Assembly: GCA_011763485.2 (NCBI GenBank)
Contig: JAANSK020153340.1
Span: 1-25,683 of the forward strand
DNA length: 25,683 nucleotides
Origin: Isoetes engelmannii
Taxonomy: Eukaryota > Streptophyta > Lycopodiopsida > Isoetales > Isoetaceae
Direction: 5' to 3'
In this document: piece by piece, positions 11,067 to 20,777 of the stretch
How the letters are laid out: each line of letters begins with the position of its first letter
How positions within the stretch are numbered: the first letter of the stretch is position 1
Made by a program: the position numbers and the translations under genes
Notes under the pieces: model-generated
Told to the model about the DNA's origin: nothing
The model's database searches: none
What the model saw: only the letters and a program-made list of their open reading frames with translations

Positions 11067-11826
11067 CTACGCCCAAACTTGTTCATATGCGGGCCAGGCC
11101 TGCAGAGCATGATGCTCGTCTTGAATGGCCCCTTGTTGGCAGCACTGGCAGATCCTGTCCTTACGTAGTTCTCGAGCCCATCATCCCATTTCAATACGGA
11201 GGCGATGTCTGCTTGTGCAAATGGAAGCTATTAGCCTGCGTTTCATCATAGGCAAGGGGGTGTGCAGGCACTGGTGTGGGCCTCGTGTGAGCATGGAGTT
11301 CACATGTTGCCGATAATGTGCCAACTTACCTGTGCCAGAGCCTCTGTGTCCCACGGCCTGCTAAGGAAAGAGGCTTCCAGGTATTATATTCAATTCCTGG
11401 TGTTCCTTTTCTGTACGAACTTGCATGCATCTGTGTGCTTGGACATTCCATCGGGAGAGCCATTGGGCCTGCTTGTCCCTCCAGTAGGCTTTGAGACGTT
11501 GCGGACCCATTGTAATTGCTAAGGCTATATTGGGCAAGCGAGCATCTGTGTGCTTGGACATGTCATCGGAAGAGCCATTGGGTCTGCTTGTCCTTCCAGT
11601 AGGCTTTGAGATGTTGCGAACCCATTGTGATTCCTAAGGTTACAATGGCAAGCAATCATCATTCATGAGAACCACCTTTTAAAAGTAAAGGATGTGGCGG
11701 GCTAAGGTTGCTCTCTGGAGGGGCAGGAAGCCCATTTCTTGCAGCAGTATCTGATATGGGATTGTGGATTCTACCCCAAGTGCCCGTGCCAAGAAATCTT
11801 TCTGTACATGTTCAAGGTCATTCCAT
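11067..11826 (-). pseudogene. LINE polyprotein, C-terminal part
   Basis: Frames at 11826-11679, 11561-11361 and 11240-11067 together follow the order of plant LINE C-termini. They show WNDLEHVQKDFLARALG and YQILLQEMGFLPLQ, then KAYWRDKQAQWLSRWNV, then RICQCCQQGAIQDEHHAL. The last resembles the CCHC-like finger, but the final cysteine is replaced by tryptophan (QAWPAYE where CPAYE is usual). Stops and frame changes between pieces show decay, and a 115-bp duplication lies inside. Confidence 0.7.
11427..11656. repeat. tandem duplication, 115-bp period, inside the LINE
   Basis: GCATCTGTGTGCTTGGACAT starts at 11427 and 11542. Both copies continue through AGAGCCATTGGG, CTGCTTGTCC, CCAGTAGGCTTTGAGA, TTGCG and ACCCATTGT. 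The copies have diverged at scattered positions, so the event is old. Because 115 is not a multiple of three, it breaks the LINE frame. Confidence 0.9.
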
Positions 11827-11834
11827 GTGGCATG

Positions 11835-12714
11835 CAAGGTGTTTCTTAGTGGCCCCGACGGGCCAGTTGGCTGCACATTCACATTTTTCAAAAAATAGTC
11901 GGCCACGCCGAAGTAGGATACATTCTCACCGTGAACAAAGGGTGGTGGCCAGTTCAAAAAACCAATTTATTGAATTTACTCCATAAGTAGCCAATTTGCT
12001 ATTTGCCACTAGGGCGTGGCCATTCCAAATTAGTATTCACACTATTAACTTGTGGTGGTGAATACTTTTATATTTCCAGAGTTATGGCCGAGCTCTATAT
12101 TGGCCAAGTGTAGGCATAAAATTTTGCCACTTGTAGGGGGCTAAAATTGTTTCGAGTTTATCTCTAAAATTCTAAAGGCATTTCTAATATAATATTTATT
12201 TTCTCGGTCAATCAATTCGATTTGCAATTTTCATCCCGAATTTGTTCTTCATCATCCTGGCCGAATCTATTCTTCATCATCCCAACTCAAATCAAGGTTA
12301 GTATCCAGTTACAAAGTACCTGCAATATGGTTTTCAATGAGATCCATCCTATCGAATCCATTTGTGCTTCTGCCTACATTCAATATTTTTAATACATTCA
12401 AGTGATCTTCTAGTAATCTTAATTAGAGAAGCATATCATGTTTTGTTTATGAGAACTGCATAGAGCATCATAGAAACTAGAGATTGTCTTACTGACGTGG
12501 CTATCAACTTTATGTGTTAGATGTATGGATGTGGCCAATTCAAATTTTAAGGGGAAAAAATAAATTTCATGATTTTGCCATTTAAGTTACAACCTCTTGG
12601 CGTAACAATTCACAAAAAGGGCCAAGCCAAACTATGCTTAGCAATTTATCCACGGTAAACAATGGTCAATATTTTATCCACGTCGAATATGTAGGGAGGT
12701 TCAAAAATACCTTG
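11835..12714. mobile_element. non-autonomous hAT-like DNA transposon (880 bp) nested in the LINE
   Basis: Terminal inverted repeats: CAAGGTGTTTCTTAG at the left end against CAAGGTATTTTTGAA read inward from the right end (11 of 15 match). Flanking 8-bp target copies GTGGCATG (11827-11834) and GTGGCAAG (12715-12722) agree at 7 of 8. Removing the segment plus one target copy rejoins the LINE frame as ...SLAT/WNDLEHVQ..., which is the sequence order expected for the family. The interior is AT-rich, has many TGGCCA words and no transposase. An 8-bp duplication and CA(A/G)GG ends point to hAT; superfamily is inferred from these alone. Confidence 0.75.
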
Positions 12715-12722
12715 GTGGCAAG

Positions 12723-14374
12723 GGATATGACCGGGCCCGACACTTCGACCACGTATAAGAGAACTGACTCAACCAAGACTCTGAACAGGCGTGACTGATG
12801 ATCCCAGGTGTACAGCTCTGCCTAATAACTGCTGTTTTGCATGGCATACAAAGCTTTCCAACCCGATGTGACACGCAGATGGATACAGCTATCCCAGTGT
12901 GTGGTGGTAGAGAATTCAATGCCTAGGTATTTATACGTGGGAGTCACCACCACGTGATGGCCCTGGTATGTGAAAGAAGGGGGTCTGGGGTGATGAGATG
13001 ATGACACAAGCAGAATCTTCGATTTTGCCAAGCTAACACGCATGTTTATGTAGTGACAAGCAGAATCTTCGATTTTGCCAAGCTAACACGCATGTTTATG
13101 TAGTGACAGAAGGTTTCAAGGGCATTCAGGTGGCGTTGCATATCTATCGGAGTATGGGCTAGAAGATCCACATCATCGGCATATATGAGTTGCCTAACAG
13201 TGTGGTGCATGAGTGGTGCATCCATATCTCGTGTTTAGCAAGCCATTGCTCCAGCTGGTCAATATACAAGTCAAAAAGTGTCGGTGAAAGGGGGCATCCC
13301 TGGCGCACTCCAATGCTACCAACTACTGGCTGTCCTGACGGCGCCAAGTGTCCTGAACATACCTCATACAACCTGTATATTGAATTCTGCAAGTCAAGAG
13401 GGGTTTCGAGCTCCCACAGCCTGCTCAACACCTTATCGCAAGGGATTGTGTCAAATGCTTTGGCGAAGTCAATAAAACAGCGATACATGTCCTGTTTGGC
13501 AGCTCTGGCTATCCTCAATTATGGTTCTCAGAGTGGAGTGCTTGGGCCGAAAGCCTATCTGGGTGAGAGCACGTACATTGGAGTCTTCTGCCTAGATTGT
13601 CATCCACTGCTGAAGAATGGTAGCCAAGAGTTTTGCGAAGAGAGAGCTAACTATGATAGTACGGTAGTTGGCCGGACAGTGGGGGGCACCAGCTTTGTAT
13701 ATGACCACTCTGCTGTAGGTCCACTGTGGAGGGAACCCTTCTTTCAGTGCTCTATTGAAGAGTGTTGCCAAGACATCCACTATTGTAGGTCCAGCTCATT
13801 TGAGAAGGCTTGGCTGCATACCATCCAAGTACGGCCTTCCCATTAGCGAGACTCTGCAAGCCCATGATAACATTGTCCAATGTGATGACCAGTGGCAGAC
13901 CTGTCTGGGGGGGATTCCGGCGTTTGACCACCCAACTTGTTATACAAATGTTGCAGATATTGGACCCATTACTCAGCAGTGATGTTCCATGTAGGTTGTT
14001 GTGACCTCTTCAGCACTTCTCTCCAGAATCTCCTAGGTTGATCTTCCAAGAGGTAGAACATTTGTCGATGGTGTTCTGCGGCAGAATGGGGTCAGTGGCC
14101 TGACGAAGTCGGCGCTTGGATTCTCGACATTCTTGATCAAAGCAACGATTTTGAAGGAAAGTGGAAGTTTGTACAAGCCTGTGCAGGCGTCTTCGACCAA
14201 AGCATGTGTTCGCGACTGCCATAAAGACTTGAGTCAACTGGACGGTCTGCTGTTGGAGTGTGGGGAGCTGCAATATATCGCCCACTGCCGGCTCAACCAA
14301 CTGGGCATAGCTCTGCGCACGGTCACAGTCCAGTCGCAACAGGAGCACTCGAGGCGCTGTGGCAGTGGTTTCTA
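12723..14374 (-). pseudogene. LINE reverse transcriptase region
   Basis: Read 5' to 3' on the minus strand. Linker with DQECRESKRRLRQ; RT N-terminal part LFNRALKEGFPPQW...YKAGAPHCPANYRTI (13780-13600); TQIGFRPKHSTLRTI; then FIDFAKAFDTIP (motif A region); GVRQGCPLSPTLFDLYID (about 13300); the catalytic box YADDVDLLA (about 13185-13159); YKYLGIEF; and LVESVLLYVVEVSG. Stops (for example after QQWMTI) and at least three frame changes separate these blocks, including a 50-bp duplication downstream of YADD. The element class is certain; activity is excluded. Confidence 0.85.
13006..13105. repeat. perfect 50-bp tandem duplication in the RT region
   Basis: The 50 bp at 13006-13055 (beginning ACAAGCAGAATCTTC, ending TTTATGTAGTG) are repeated without a mismatch at 13056-13105. 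The RT segment encoding the NMRVSLAKSKILL region is therefore doubled, shifting frame because 50 is not divisible by three. Perfect identity suggests a recent event or an assembly artefact. Confidence 0.95.
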
Positions 14375-15410
14375 GATTGAGATGCTTATCCATGAGCACC
14401 TCATCCATGTGCATCTAGAATATTCTAGAACATTTTAAAACATTATTTTTCAAGTTTTCGTAAAATTTTCAAAAAAACTTTCTACCTTTAGATTGTGGTG
14501 CTTACCGAGATGCGTGTTCATGAGCACCTGAAACATTCTAAAACATTTGATTTCGAGTTTTTGCAAAGTTTCAAAAAAACTCTCTTTCTAGATTGATGTG
14601 CTTATCTAGGAGCACCTAGAATGTTCTAAAGCATTGAACATTCTAAAATATTCTATTTTGAGTTCTTGCAAAGTTTGAAAAAAAAACTTTCTATTTTAGA
14701 TCGTGGTGCTTACTGAGATGATTATTCATGAGCACCTCATCCATGAGCATGTAGAATATTCTAGCGCATTGAACATTCTAGAACATTCTAAAAAAAATTC
14801 TATTTTGAATCTTTACAAAGTTTTGAAAATAACTTTCTATTTTTAGATTGAGGTGCTTCTTGAAGTGCTTATCCATGAGCATCTGAAATATTCTAGAACA
14901 TTTTATTTCGATTTTTGCAAGGTTTCAAAGGAACTATTTATTTTCAGACTGAGGTGCTTATCCATGAGCATCCAAAACATTCTAAAACATTCTATTCGAG
15001 TTTTTGCAAAGTTTCAAAAAACTTTCTATTTTTAGATTAAGGTATTTATTGAAGTGCTTATCCATGAGCATCTAAAATATTCTAAAGCACTAAACATTCT
15101 AAAACATTTTATTTTGAGTGTTTGCAAAGTTTCCAAAAAATAATAATAATAATAATAATAATTTTTAGAGTGAGGTGCTTATCCATAAGCATCTGAAATA
15201 TTCTAAAACATTCTGAAATATTATATTTTAAGTTTTTGCGAAGTTTAAAAAAAAATATATATTGTTTTTAGATTGAGGTGCTTATCCACGAGCATCTAAA
15301 ATATTTTAGAGCATTAAAGATTCTAGAATATTTTAAAATATTCTATTTGAATGTTTGCAAAGTTTAAAAAAAAAAAAAAAAAAAAACTATTTTTAGATTG
15401 AGGTGCTTAT
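14375..15410. repeat. tandem array of about ten units with TTC/GAA pentamer clusters
   Basis: Units begin with GATTGAGGTGCTTATCCATGAGCATCT or a variant at 14375, 14491, 14591, 14699, 14846, 14947, 15035, 15168, 15271 and 15396 (partial). Spacing is 88 to 147 bp. Each continues with a run such as AGAATATTCTAGAACATTCT, then TTTTGAGTTTTTGCAAAGTTT, an A-run and CTTTCTATTTTTA. The middle part alternates NGAAN and NTTCN at 5-bp spacing, the layout of heat-shock elements. Copies are strongly diverged and contain length-variable A runs and (AAT)n. It abuts the truncated 5' side of the LINE. Confidence 0.85.
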
Positions 15411-15416
15411 CCTACA

Positions 15417-15425
15417 TATATAAAA
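15417..15425 (+). promoter_or_regulatory. TATA box directly after the array
   Basis: TATATAAAA lies 21 bp into the last, truncated unit of the array. It is a strong match to plant TATA boxes, and the pentamer clusters lie upstream of it in the plus direction. No open gene follows immediately, so any transcript would be non-coding or belong to an unrecognised element. Confidence 0.4.
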
Positions 15426-15466
15426 CAGCGTGCATCCTAGAATCTTGGACCAAGAATCATGATCAT

Positions 15467-15597
15467 TCTGGACCATAGGATCTCAGATCAATGACCAGGA
15501 TCAAGAACAATCTGGACCGTAGGATCGCTTAGATATAAACTACCAAGCCATCTGCACCGTAAGATATATCCCCAAAGCAACGTGGGCCGTAGGATCT
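15467..15597. repeat. four spaced copies of TCTGGACCGTAGGATC
   Basis: Variants start near 15467, 15511, 15551 and 15582 (TCTGGACCATAGGATCT, TCTGGACCGTAGGATCG, TCTGCACCGTAAGATA, GTGGGCCGTAGGATCT). Spacing is 31 to 44 bp. The block follows the TATA box and may be part of the same repeat family. Confidence 0.75.
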
Positions 15598-15651
15598 AAA
15601 CCAACGCTCCAGATTCAACGCGACAAACATAAGAGTATATATATGTGAGTG

Positions 15652-15737
15652 ATATATAATCATTTATATGACGTCGTTGGTGATCAAAATTTTTTGGGGA
15701 GAGAAGAAATATATAATCATTTATATGACACCGTTGG
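15652..15737. repeat. direct repeat of 29 bp, 57-bp period
   Basis: ATATATAATCATTTATATGA followed by C(G/A)(T/C)CGTTGG occurs at 15652-15680 and 15709-15737 with two differences. The first copy contains TGACGTC, a bZIP-type core, but no gene is linked. Confidence 0.85.
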
Positions 15738-16121
15738 CACATGGGTTTGATTTCCATACCTGCAATATCTCTAGAATTAAAACACCATCCAAGCCTGCAT
15801 TGTTAATCCCAAATATAACTAACATAGCACCCTATGTCTGCAATGAACAAAATCTATGCACAAATTTTGTGTCAAATGCGAAAAAGTTATTGACACTATA
15901 ATATGAAATATTGTCCCGAGGGCATAAAATATAGGACTTGAATTAGGTAGCTACCTGCCCTGCATTATTAAAGACAACCCAAGGATTTCCCCCATGAAAG
16001 GAATTTGTAACCAGTTCTTCTAAAGTGTTTTTCTCATACTCCGTCCCTTAAATTTGTTTGTTCAAATTGTCCATGCAGGCTCGATGGTGTTTTCCCCAGT
16101 GGAATTCTAATGACTTCTTGC
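15738..16121. other. gene-free stretch downstream of the PPR relic
   Basis: No clear coding similarity. The first 150 bp beyond the PPR relic (15970-16120) may be more decayed PPR sequence in mixed frames on the minus strand, but I cannot place any motif with confidence. Confidence 0.4.
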
Positions 16122-16574
16122 TCACGTAAGGCTTTTGGCATGCATATCAATCAATGTATTGCTCGCTACAAGATCAGATTGCAAAAGATCTTCAATGACT
16201 TGCTCATGGATGATTCTGCCCTGTTCCAATGTCCCTATTATACTACATGCTTCTAATGCACTGGAATATGTTACTTCATTTGGTTTGAAACCTTCAGCCT
16301 GCATTTCTTGCAAACATTTTAGTGCTAGAAACCCTTCAGCATGTTGCACGTATCCTCAGATCATGGTGTTCTATGAAATCATATTTCGATATGACAGTCC
16401 CTCAAAGAACTGTATCTAGGCAAATGCAGGCCTTCAAAATGCTTGAGAATGTCACTTCATTTGGTGGCACATCTGAATGTTGCATCTTCTGATAACATTT
16501 TGCACCTAAATAGTATTCCCCGTGTTGACTTATACTGCAATCAGTACATTATATGTAGCTACATCCTTATTCAA
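16122..16574 (-). pseudogene. PPR protein relic, 3' side of the interrupted gene
   Basis: On the minus strand, in order: LNKDVATYNVLIAV, VNTGN, CYQKMQHSDVPPNEVTFSS, ILKACICLDTVL, RNMIS*NTMI*GYVQHAEG and ALKCLQEMQAEGFKPNEV, then TYSSALEACSIIGTLEQGR, IIHEQVIEDLLQSDLVA and [10 protein letters not shown]. These are successive plant PPR repeats (P, L and S types) of a nuclear-encoded organelle RNA-binding protein. In-frame stops replace the expected W and S in SWNTMISGY, another stop follows VLIAV, and frames change, so it is dead. Its 5' continuation appears to lie across the inverted LTR pair at 22570-22442. Confidence 0.75.
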
Positions 16575-16583
16575 GTGGATGTG

Positions 16584-16730
16584 AAGAAGTTAAGGAATCA
16601 GACTCTAAGAAGTATTTAGTCCAATGGTCAATTACCCTCGAGAAGATGCAACATAGGGAAGACGTAAAGCAATTTCACAAGTCTTAGATTTCCTGATGAG
16701 GCACAGGAAAACCTCATAAGGACATGAGGA
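16584..16730 (+). pseudogene. gypsy pol C-terminus with chromodomain remnant
   Basis: The plus strand reads EEVKESDSKKYLVQWS, then after a frame change NYPREDAT, a TAG where W is expected, and EDVKQF. YLVQWSNYP.EDATWE is the chromodomain signature at the end of integrase in chromovirus (Ty3/gypsy) elements. It lies immediately 5' of a polypurine tract and LTR start, which fits. The rest of the retrotransposon body is missing. Confidence 0.75.
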
Positions 16731-16737
16731 GATTTCC

Positions 16738-16748
16738 AGAAGGAGAGA
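16738..16748 (+). promoter_or_regulatory. polypurine tract
   Basis: AGAAGGAGAGA lies one base before the LTR start (TGTAACAACCCC at 16750). This arrangement is normal at the 3' end of Ty3/gypsy internal regions and primes plus-strand synthesis. Confidence 0.7.
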
Positions 16749-17010
16749 TTGTAACAACCCCGTAACCTGGCTACATGAATAATAAATAAAACTTACTATC
16801 TCTATGGTTGATTATATCATAGTGAACATATGAGGAAAAAGTATGGGGCCATAATTATTAAAGTGGGTATAGAATTGATAAGGAGCAAAAATAATAAAGT
16901 ATTCTATTTTTAATGGATAATATTGAAGTAGTTGGAGGCATTAAATGAGGGAGAATACGTGTGCATCCTTAAGCGAAAAGGGTGACATCAAGGTATTAAA
17001 GAAGGAATTG

Positions 17011-17049
17011 TCTAGAAAGTTTTAGAAAGCTTCTACGTGAGTATCTATA
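17011..17049 (+). promoter_or_regulatory. LTR promoter candidate: heat-shock-like element plus TATA (left arm)
   Basis: TCTAGAAAGTTTTAGAAAGC followed by TTCTA contains GAA/TTT/GAA/TTC blocks near 5-bp spacing. TATCTATAG follows about 10 bp later (TATTTATAG in the right arm). The layout fits a U3 core promoter; heat response is inference. Confidence 0.4.
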
Positions 17050-18340
17050 GAGCAAGCTCCTCTTCAAAACTGTATGCTCAAACTGAGGAAGTTATGTGGT
17101 GTGGACGAAAGGGAGAAAACTTGGGAAGAGTAAAGAAGCGCTTTGCGATGGGGATTTGCCTGTTTTGAATGATCGTGTGCAATGATGTTTTGATAAATTG
17201 TTGGATTTTGATCTCTGTTATCAGTTTTGATGAAGTGTTGCTGGATTGGGTCTTTGTGTTGAGATGTTCTTAATTTGGTTCTGGAAAGGGTGAGACCCAT
17301 TTTAAGCCAGAACCTTGTATAAGGAATTCTGTGGTAAATCAGAACCGCTTATGAGGGACTTGATCCTCATTCGTGTTGTGTAGACTTAAAGTGGAAGGCT
17401 CTGCTTGTAAATCCGAAGTATGCCCCTAGTTTCTAGCTGTTAGAGAACCCAGACCGATTTTGTCATGAGTAATTTGGTCATAGCTTGTGTTTGAAATCCT
17501 TCCAGCTCAAAATTCGCTAATTCCTGTCCATACATTGCTCGTATAAAATCCTGTTGCAACCCATCGATGAGCTTAACACCGATTCTTTCTTTACTCTGTT
17601 ACAAGAACATAAGACTCTGCTCCTTAGCTAATTGATCCTTCAGAGCTAGAATAGAAGCCTCTTGGGCGATTTGTCCTCGGTCTGCACACCCAGTCAACTT
17701 GGACCTAGATTATTTGGGTCTTCTAGAATCCTCTGTTGCAAACTCATCTTGTTTGTATTTTGGATTTGCCTTTTGATCCTTTTGATATCTCAATCGATTT
17801 CTTATGGGTCCTGAATGGCAGTATTTGGTTTTTGTCCCTGATCGGCCTATGATGTCATTGTTCAAAATGCCCTGCTTGTTATTCTCTGTAGCAAATCTGA
17901 CGTGTCTTTGCCTCTGTTTCTAGAGCCAACACCGGGATCCTCTAATTCGTCCTTTTCTATGGAAAATGATAGAATTGTCTGAGTTCCGACAAGAAATGTC
18001 TGATCCTAGCACTGAGATTGAAATGGACCCATTTTGATTAGGCTATGGTCATTGCTCCTGAAAATACTATGGTCTTAGGGATTAGTTTCTGATACCTATT
18101 TACCTCTGCATGCTTGTGGCTGAGATTCTTAAGCCTTAAAGCTTGAGTTTATGGCTTGCCTTCCATTCTTGTTCCTCTGTATTTTACCCTCTGTTGCCGT
18201 CGTGGTCCCGTCTGTTCGCTCCAACAAAACCCCAACCCTAGTTGTCGTCGTTATACTGATTAGTGTATTCTGTATTAGTCGTAGTCGAACCCGTTACAAT
18301 CATATTAGTTAAAGATGTGCTTATTCTCTTTAATAGGAAC

Positions 18341-18409
18341 TATTGGTTTAGTGGCCAAGGTCGTGGCTTTGCTAGTAGTAGATCCCGAGTTCAAACCTCG
18401 GTACCAACA
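18341..18409 (+). other. tRNA-like sequence in the left LTR arm
   Basis: A perfect T arm, CCGAG + loop TTCAAAC + CTCGG, is followed by TACCAACA. TATTGGT and ACCAACA can form six of seven acceptor pairs, and TTTAGTGGCCAAGG resembles an A box. The anticodon arm is degenerate. It is a tRNA-derived segment, perhaps a SINE captured in the LTR, with pol III A and B box likeness; not a working tRNA gene. Confidence 0.55.
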
Positions 18410-18854
18410 TTTTTGTGAAACTACTTCTGCTACCTAGAGCCTTATTTTGTTTTGCATATATGGTCCGTGGTTCTTCTTTGAGTGAATTAATTACTAGTTA
18501 GCCATGAATGTACGAGTATATTTAATCCTTAGTATGGGTCTTATTTCCAGTATTGAGTCCTTGCATTATTATACTTGATATTAATCATGAAATGATATTT
18601 GCATTAGTACTATGAATGAGCATCTTAGAATGATAGGGGCATAGTTATTCAGCTTCCTGCCTTATTGAATTGTCCATATTGCAACTATAGCTGGATGAAA
18701 CGTTGACTGCATGGTATGTGCTTGTCTTTGGACGGCCACCTTCGACGAGGTGGATCTTTCCGTCAATACGTCGCGCTCATAAGGGTGTTTAAAGCGTTCT
18801 CATTCTCATGGGTGGCTGATACCAAGGTCGGTGTTTAATGCGTTCTCATCGACT

Positions 18855-19075
18855 TGGTTGGTTGGTTGGTTGGTTGGTCCATGGTATGTTGATAGGCTGC
18901 AGACCGTATTCTGGGCTAGTTACCCAGTTTAGGAACTACGGGTTCCGTTTGTGTTGTGATAGAACATGTGTTGTTCTGGTTTTGGAAATCTTGTGGCATC
19001 ATGGTTGTCGATGGCCTTGTGGCATTATGGTTGTTGATGGCATTATGCATCATGGTTGTTGATGACCTTGTGGCA
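18855..19075. repeat. (TTGG)n and 24-25-bp minisatellite, left arm
   Basis: TTGG is repeated six times from 18855. At about 18988-19075 variants of CATCATGGTTGTTGATGG with CCTTGTGG repeat about four times. The right arm carries the same modules with different copy numbers. Confidence 0.8.
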
Positions 19076-19471
19076 TGTATTGTTCATGGGCATGATATGT
19101 CGTCTGGTGGTTGATGTATGGTGGTACATAAATGTTGCATGATGCAAATGCTAGAATTACAGTATGTGGTTTGTTCCCGCATTATTCCCTCTCCAATTAG
19201 TCCTTGTGGACTAACCCCCGTATGTTTGATTGTGTGTGCTATTAAAGATGGTGGAACGTAAAAATCAGTTGATAATCTTCTTGAACCTCGACGACTTTAT
19301 GGGATGGTGGAGGTTCACCTTTGGGTTTGATGCGGGAACAGTCTCTAAGGACGAAGTTTTAGAAAAGCTCACAAGCTTATTCCGTGAGCTTTATTATGAG
19401 CAGAATTATGGATATGATAAACGAGGAGACCTCCTCAACTGTCACGGATGTGCGGTCTGGGGCAAGGCCTC

Positions 19472-19674
19472 TATAATCATAAAAATGTATTGTTTTGCTC
19501 AAAGATGAGAACACTATTATCTTGAGGTGCCTAGTGCACAATTATGGAACTTATATATAATGTGACTATATCGAATTTCTCGTCTCTGAAGTATTGAAAC
19601 TATGTTGAGAGATGTTGAGATTTATTTTTATGAGGTTTAAGTTAGTTTTCGTAGTTGAGTGGGTGTGTCGGCTT
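19472..19674. other. spacer between the inverted LTR arms
   Basis: 203 bp of AT-rich sequence with no similarity between its two halves. No primer binding site or gag start is recognisable on either strand, so it is not clear whether it is internal retrotransposon sequence or filler at a rearrangement junction. Confidence 0.6.
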
Positions 19675-20039
19675 GAGGCCTTGCCCCAAACCGCACAACT
19701 GTGACAGTCGAGGAGGTCTCCTCATTATCATATCCATAATTCTGCTCATAATAAAGCTCACAGAATAAGCTTGTGAGCTTTTCTAAAACTTCGTTCTTAG
19801 GGACTGCTCCCGCATCAAACCCAAAGATGAACCTCCACCATCCCATAAAGTCGTCGAGGTTCAAGATGACTGGTCTTTACTTACCACCATCTTTAATAGC
19901 ACACACAATCAAACATACGAGGGTTAGTCCACAAAGACTAAGTGGGGAGGGTACAATACGGAAACAACCACATGCTAAATTCCTAGCATTTGCATCATGC
20001 AACATTTATGTACCATCATACATCAACAATCAAACGGCA

Positions 20040-20335
20040 TATCATGCCCATGAACAATACATACACAACCATGATGCACAATGCCATCAACACATGCCAC
20101 AAGGCCATCAACAACCATGATGCATAATTCCATCAACAACCATAATGCCACAAGCCCATCAACAACCATGATGCCACAAGATTTCCAAAACCAGAACAAC
20201 ACATGTTCTATCACAACACAAACGGAACCCACAGTTCCCAAACTAGGTAGCTAGCCCAGAATACGTTTTGCGGCCTACCAACATACCATGGACCAACCAA
20301 CCAACCAACCAGCATGTCCATGAACCAACCAACCA
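20040..20335. repeat. minisatellite and (CCAA)n, right arm
   Basis: CCATCAACAACCATGATGCCACAAG-like units of 24-25 bp repeat about five times at 20040-20180. CCAACCAACCAACC clusters occur at 20293-20311 and 20324-20335. Copy numbers differ from the left arm. Confidence 0.8.
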
Positions 20336-20777
20336 AGTCGATGAGAACGCTTTAAACATCGACCTTGGTATCAACCACCCATGAAGATGAGAACGCTTTA
20401 AACACCCTCATGAGCGTGACGTCTAGACGGCAAGATCCACCCCGTCGAAGGTGGCCGTCCAAAGACAAGCACATACCATGCAGTCAACGTTTCATCCAGC
20501 TATAGTTGCAATATGCACAATTCAATAATGCAGGAAGATGAATAACTATGCCCCTATCATTCTAAGATGCTCATTCATGGTACTAATACAAACATCATTT
20601 CATAATTAATATCACGTATAATAATGCAAGGATTCAATACCGAAAATAAGACTCATACTAAGGATTAAATATACTCGTACATTCATGGCTAATTAGTGAT
20701 TAATTCACTTAAAGAAGAACCACAGACCATATATGCAAAACAAAATAAGGCTCTAGGTAGCAGTAGTTTCACAAAAA

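Larger units (their letters stand above)
10707..14374 (-). mobile_element. decayed non-LTR (LINE) retrotransposon, 5' truncated
   Basis: The minus strand encodes the second half of a LINE polyprotein in pieces. First comes a linker with CFDQECRESKRRLRQA (14374-14010). Then the reverse transcriptase (about 13850-12723), a post-RT region (GVESTIPYQILLQEMG, 11826-11679) and a C-terminal motif CQCCQQ...DEHHAL (about 11140) ending at a stop at 11067-11069. A roughly 300-nt 3' region and a pentanucleotide tail follow. The endonuclease is missing, so the copy is 5' truncated; its upper edge abuts the tandem array at 14375. Multiple stops and frameshifts, a hAT-like insertion and two tandem duplications make it inactive. 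Clade assignment is not possible by eye. Confidence 0.85.
16750..19471 (+). mobile_element. gypsy LTR, left arm of the inverted pair
   Basis: Starts with TGTAACAACCCC after a polypurine tract and chromodomain remnant, so it is read as the 3' LTR of a truncated chromovirus. From 16773 on it is the reverse complement of 22438-19675. Arm similarity ends at GGGGCAAGGCCTC (19471). A plausible LTR end CA lies at 19464, giving about 2.7 kb, but the exact end is uncertain. It holds a heat-shock-element-like promoter, a tRNA-like segment, (TTGG)n and a minisatellite. No primer binding site was found after the end. Confidence 0.75.

Noticed and set aside
13190-13846. 218-residue open frame on the plus strand, the longest in the window
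   Set aside because: It is antisense to the LINE reverse transcriptase, whose motifs (FIDFAKAFDT, GVRQGCPLSP, YADD) are on the minus strand. The plus translation has no recognisable domain.
18341-18409. Functional tRNA gene
   Set aside because: The anticodon arm does not fold and the acceptor stem has a mismatch; the right-arm copy also loses T-stem pairing.
19230-19508. Conserved-looking frame NLDDFMGWWRF...FGFDAG present in both LTR arms
   Set aside because: Comparing the two arms, most differences in this frame change the amino acid (T/I, T/A, S/P, D/N, R/C) and an indel shifts it. There is no sign of coding constraint; the similarity only reflects the inverted repeat.
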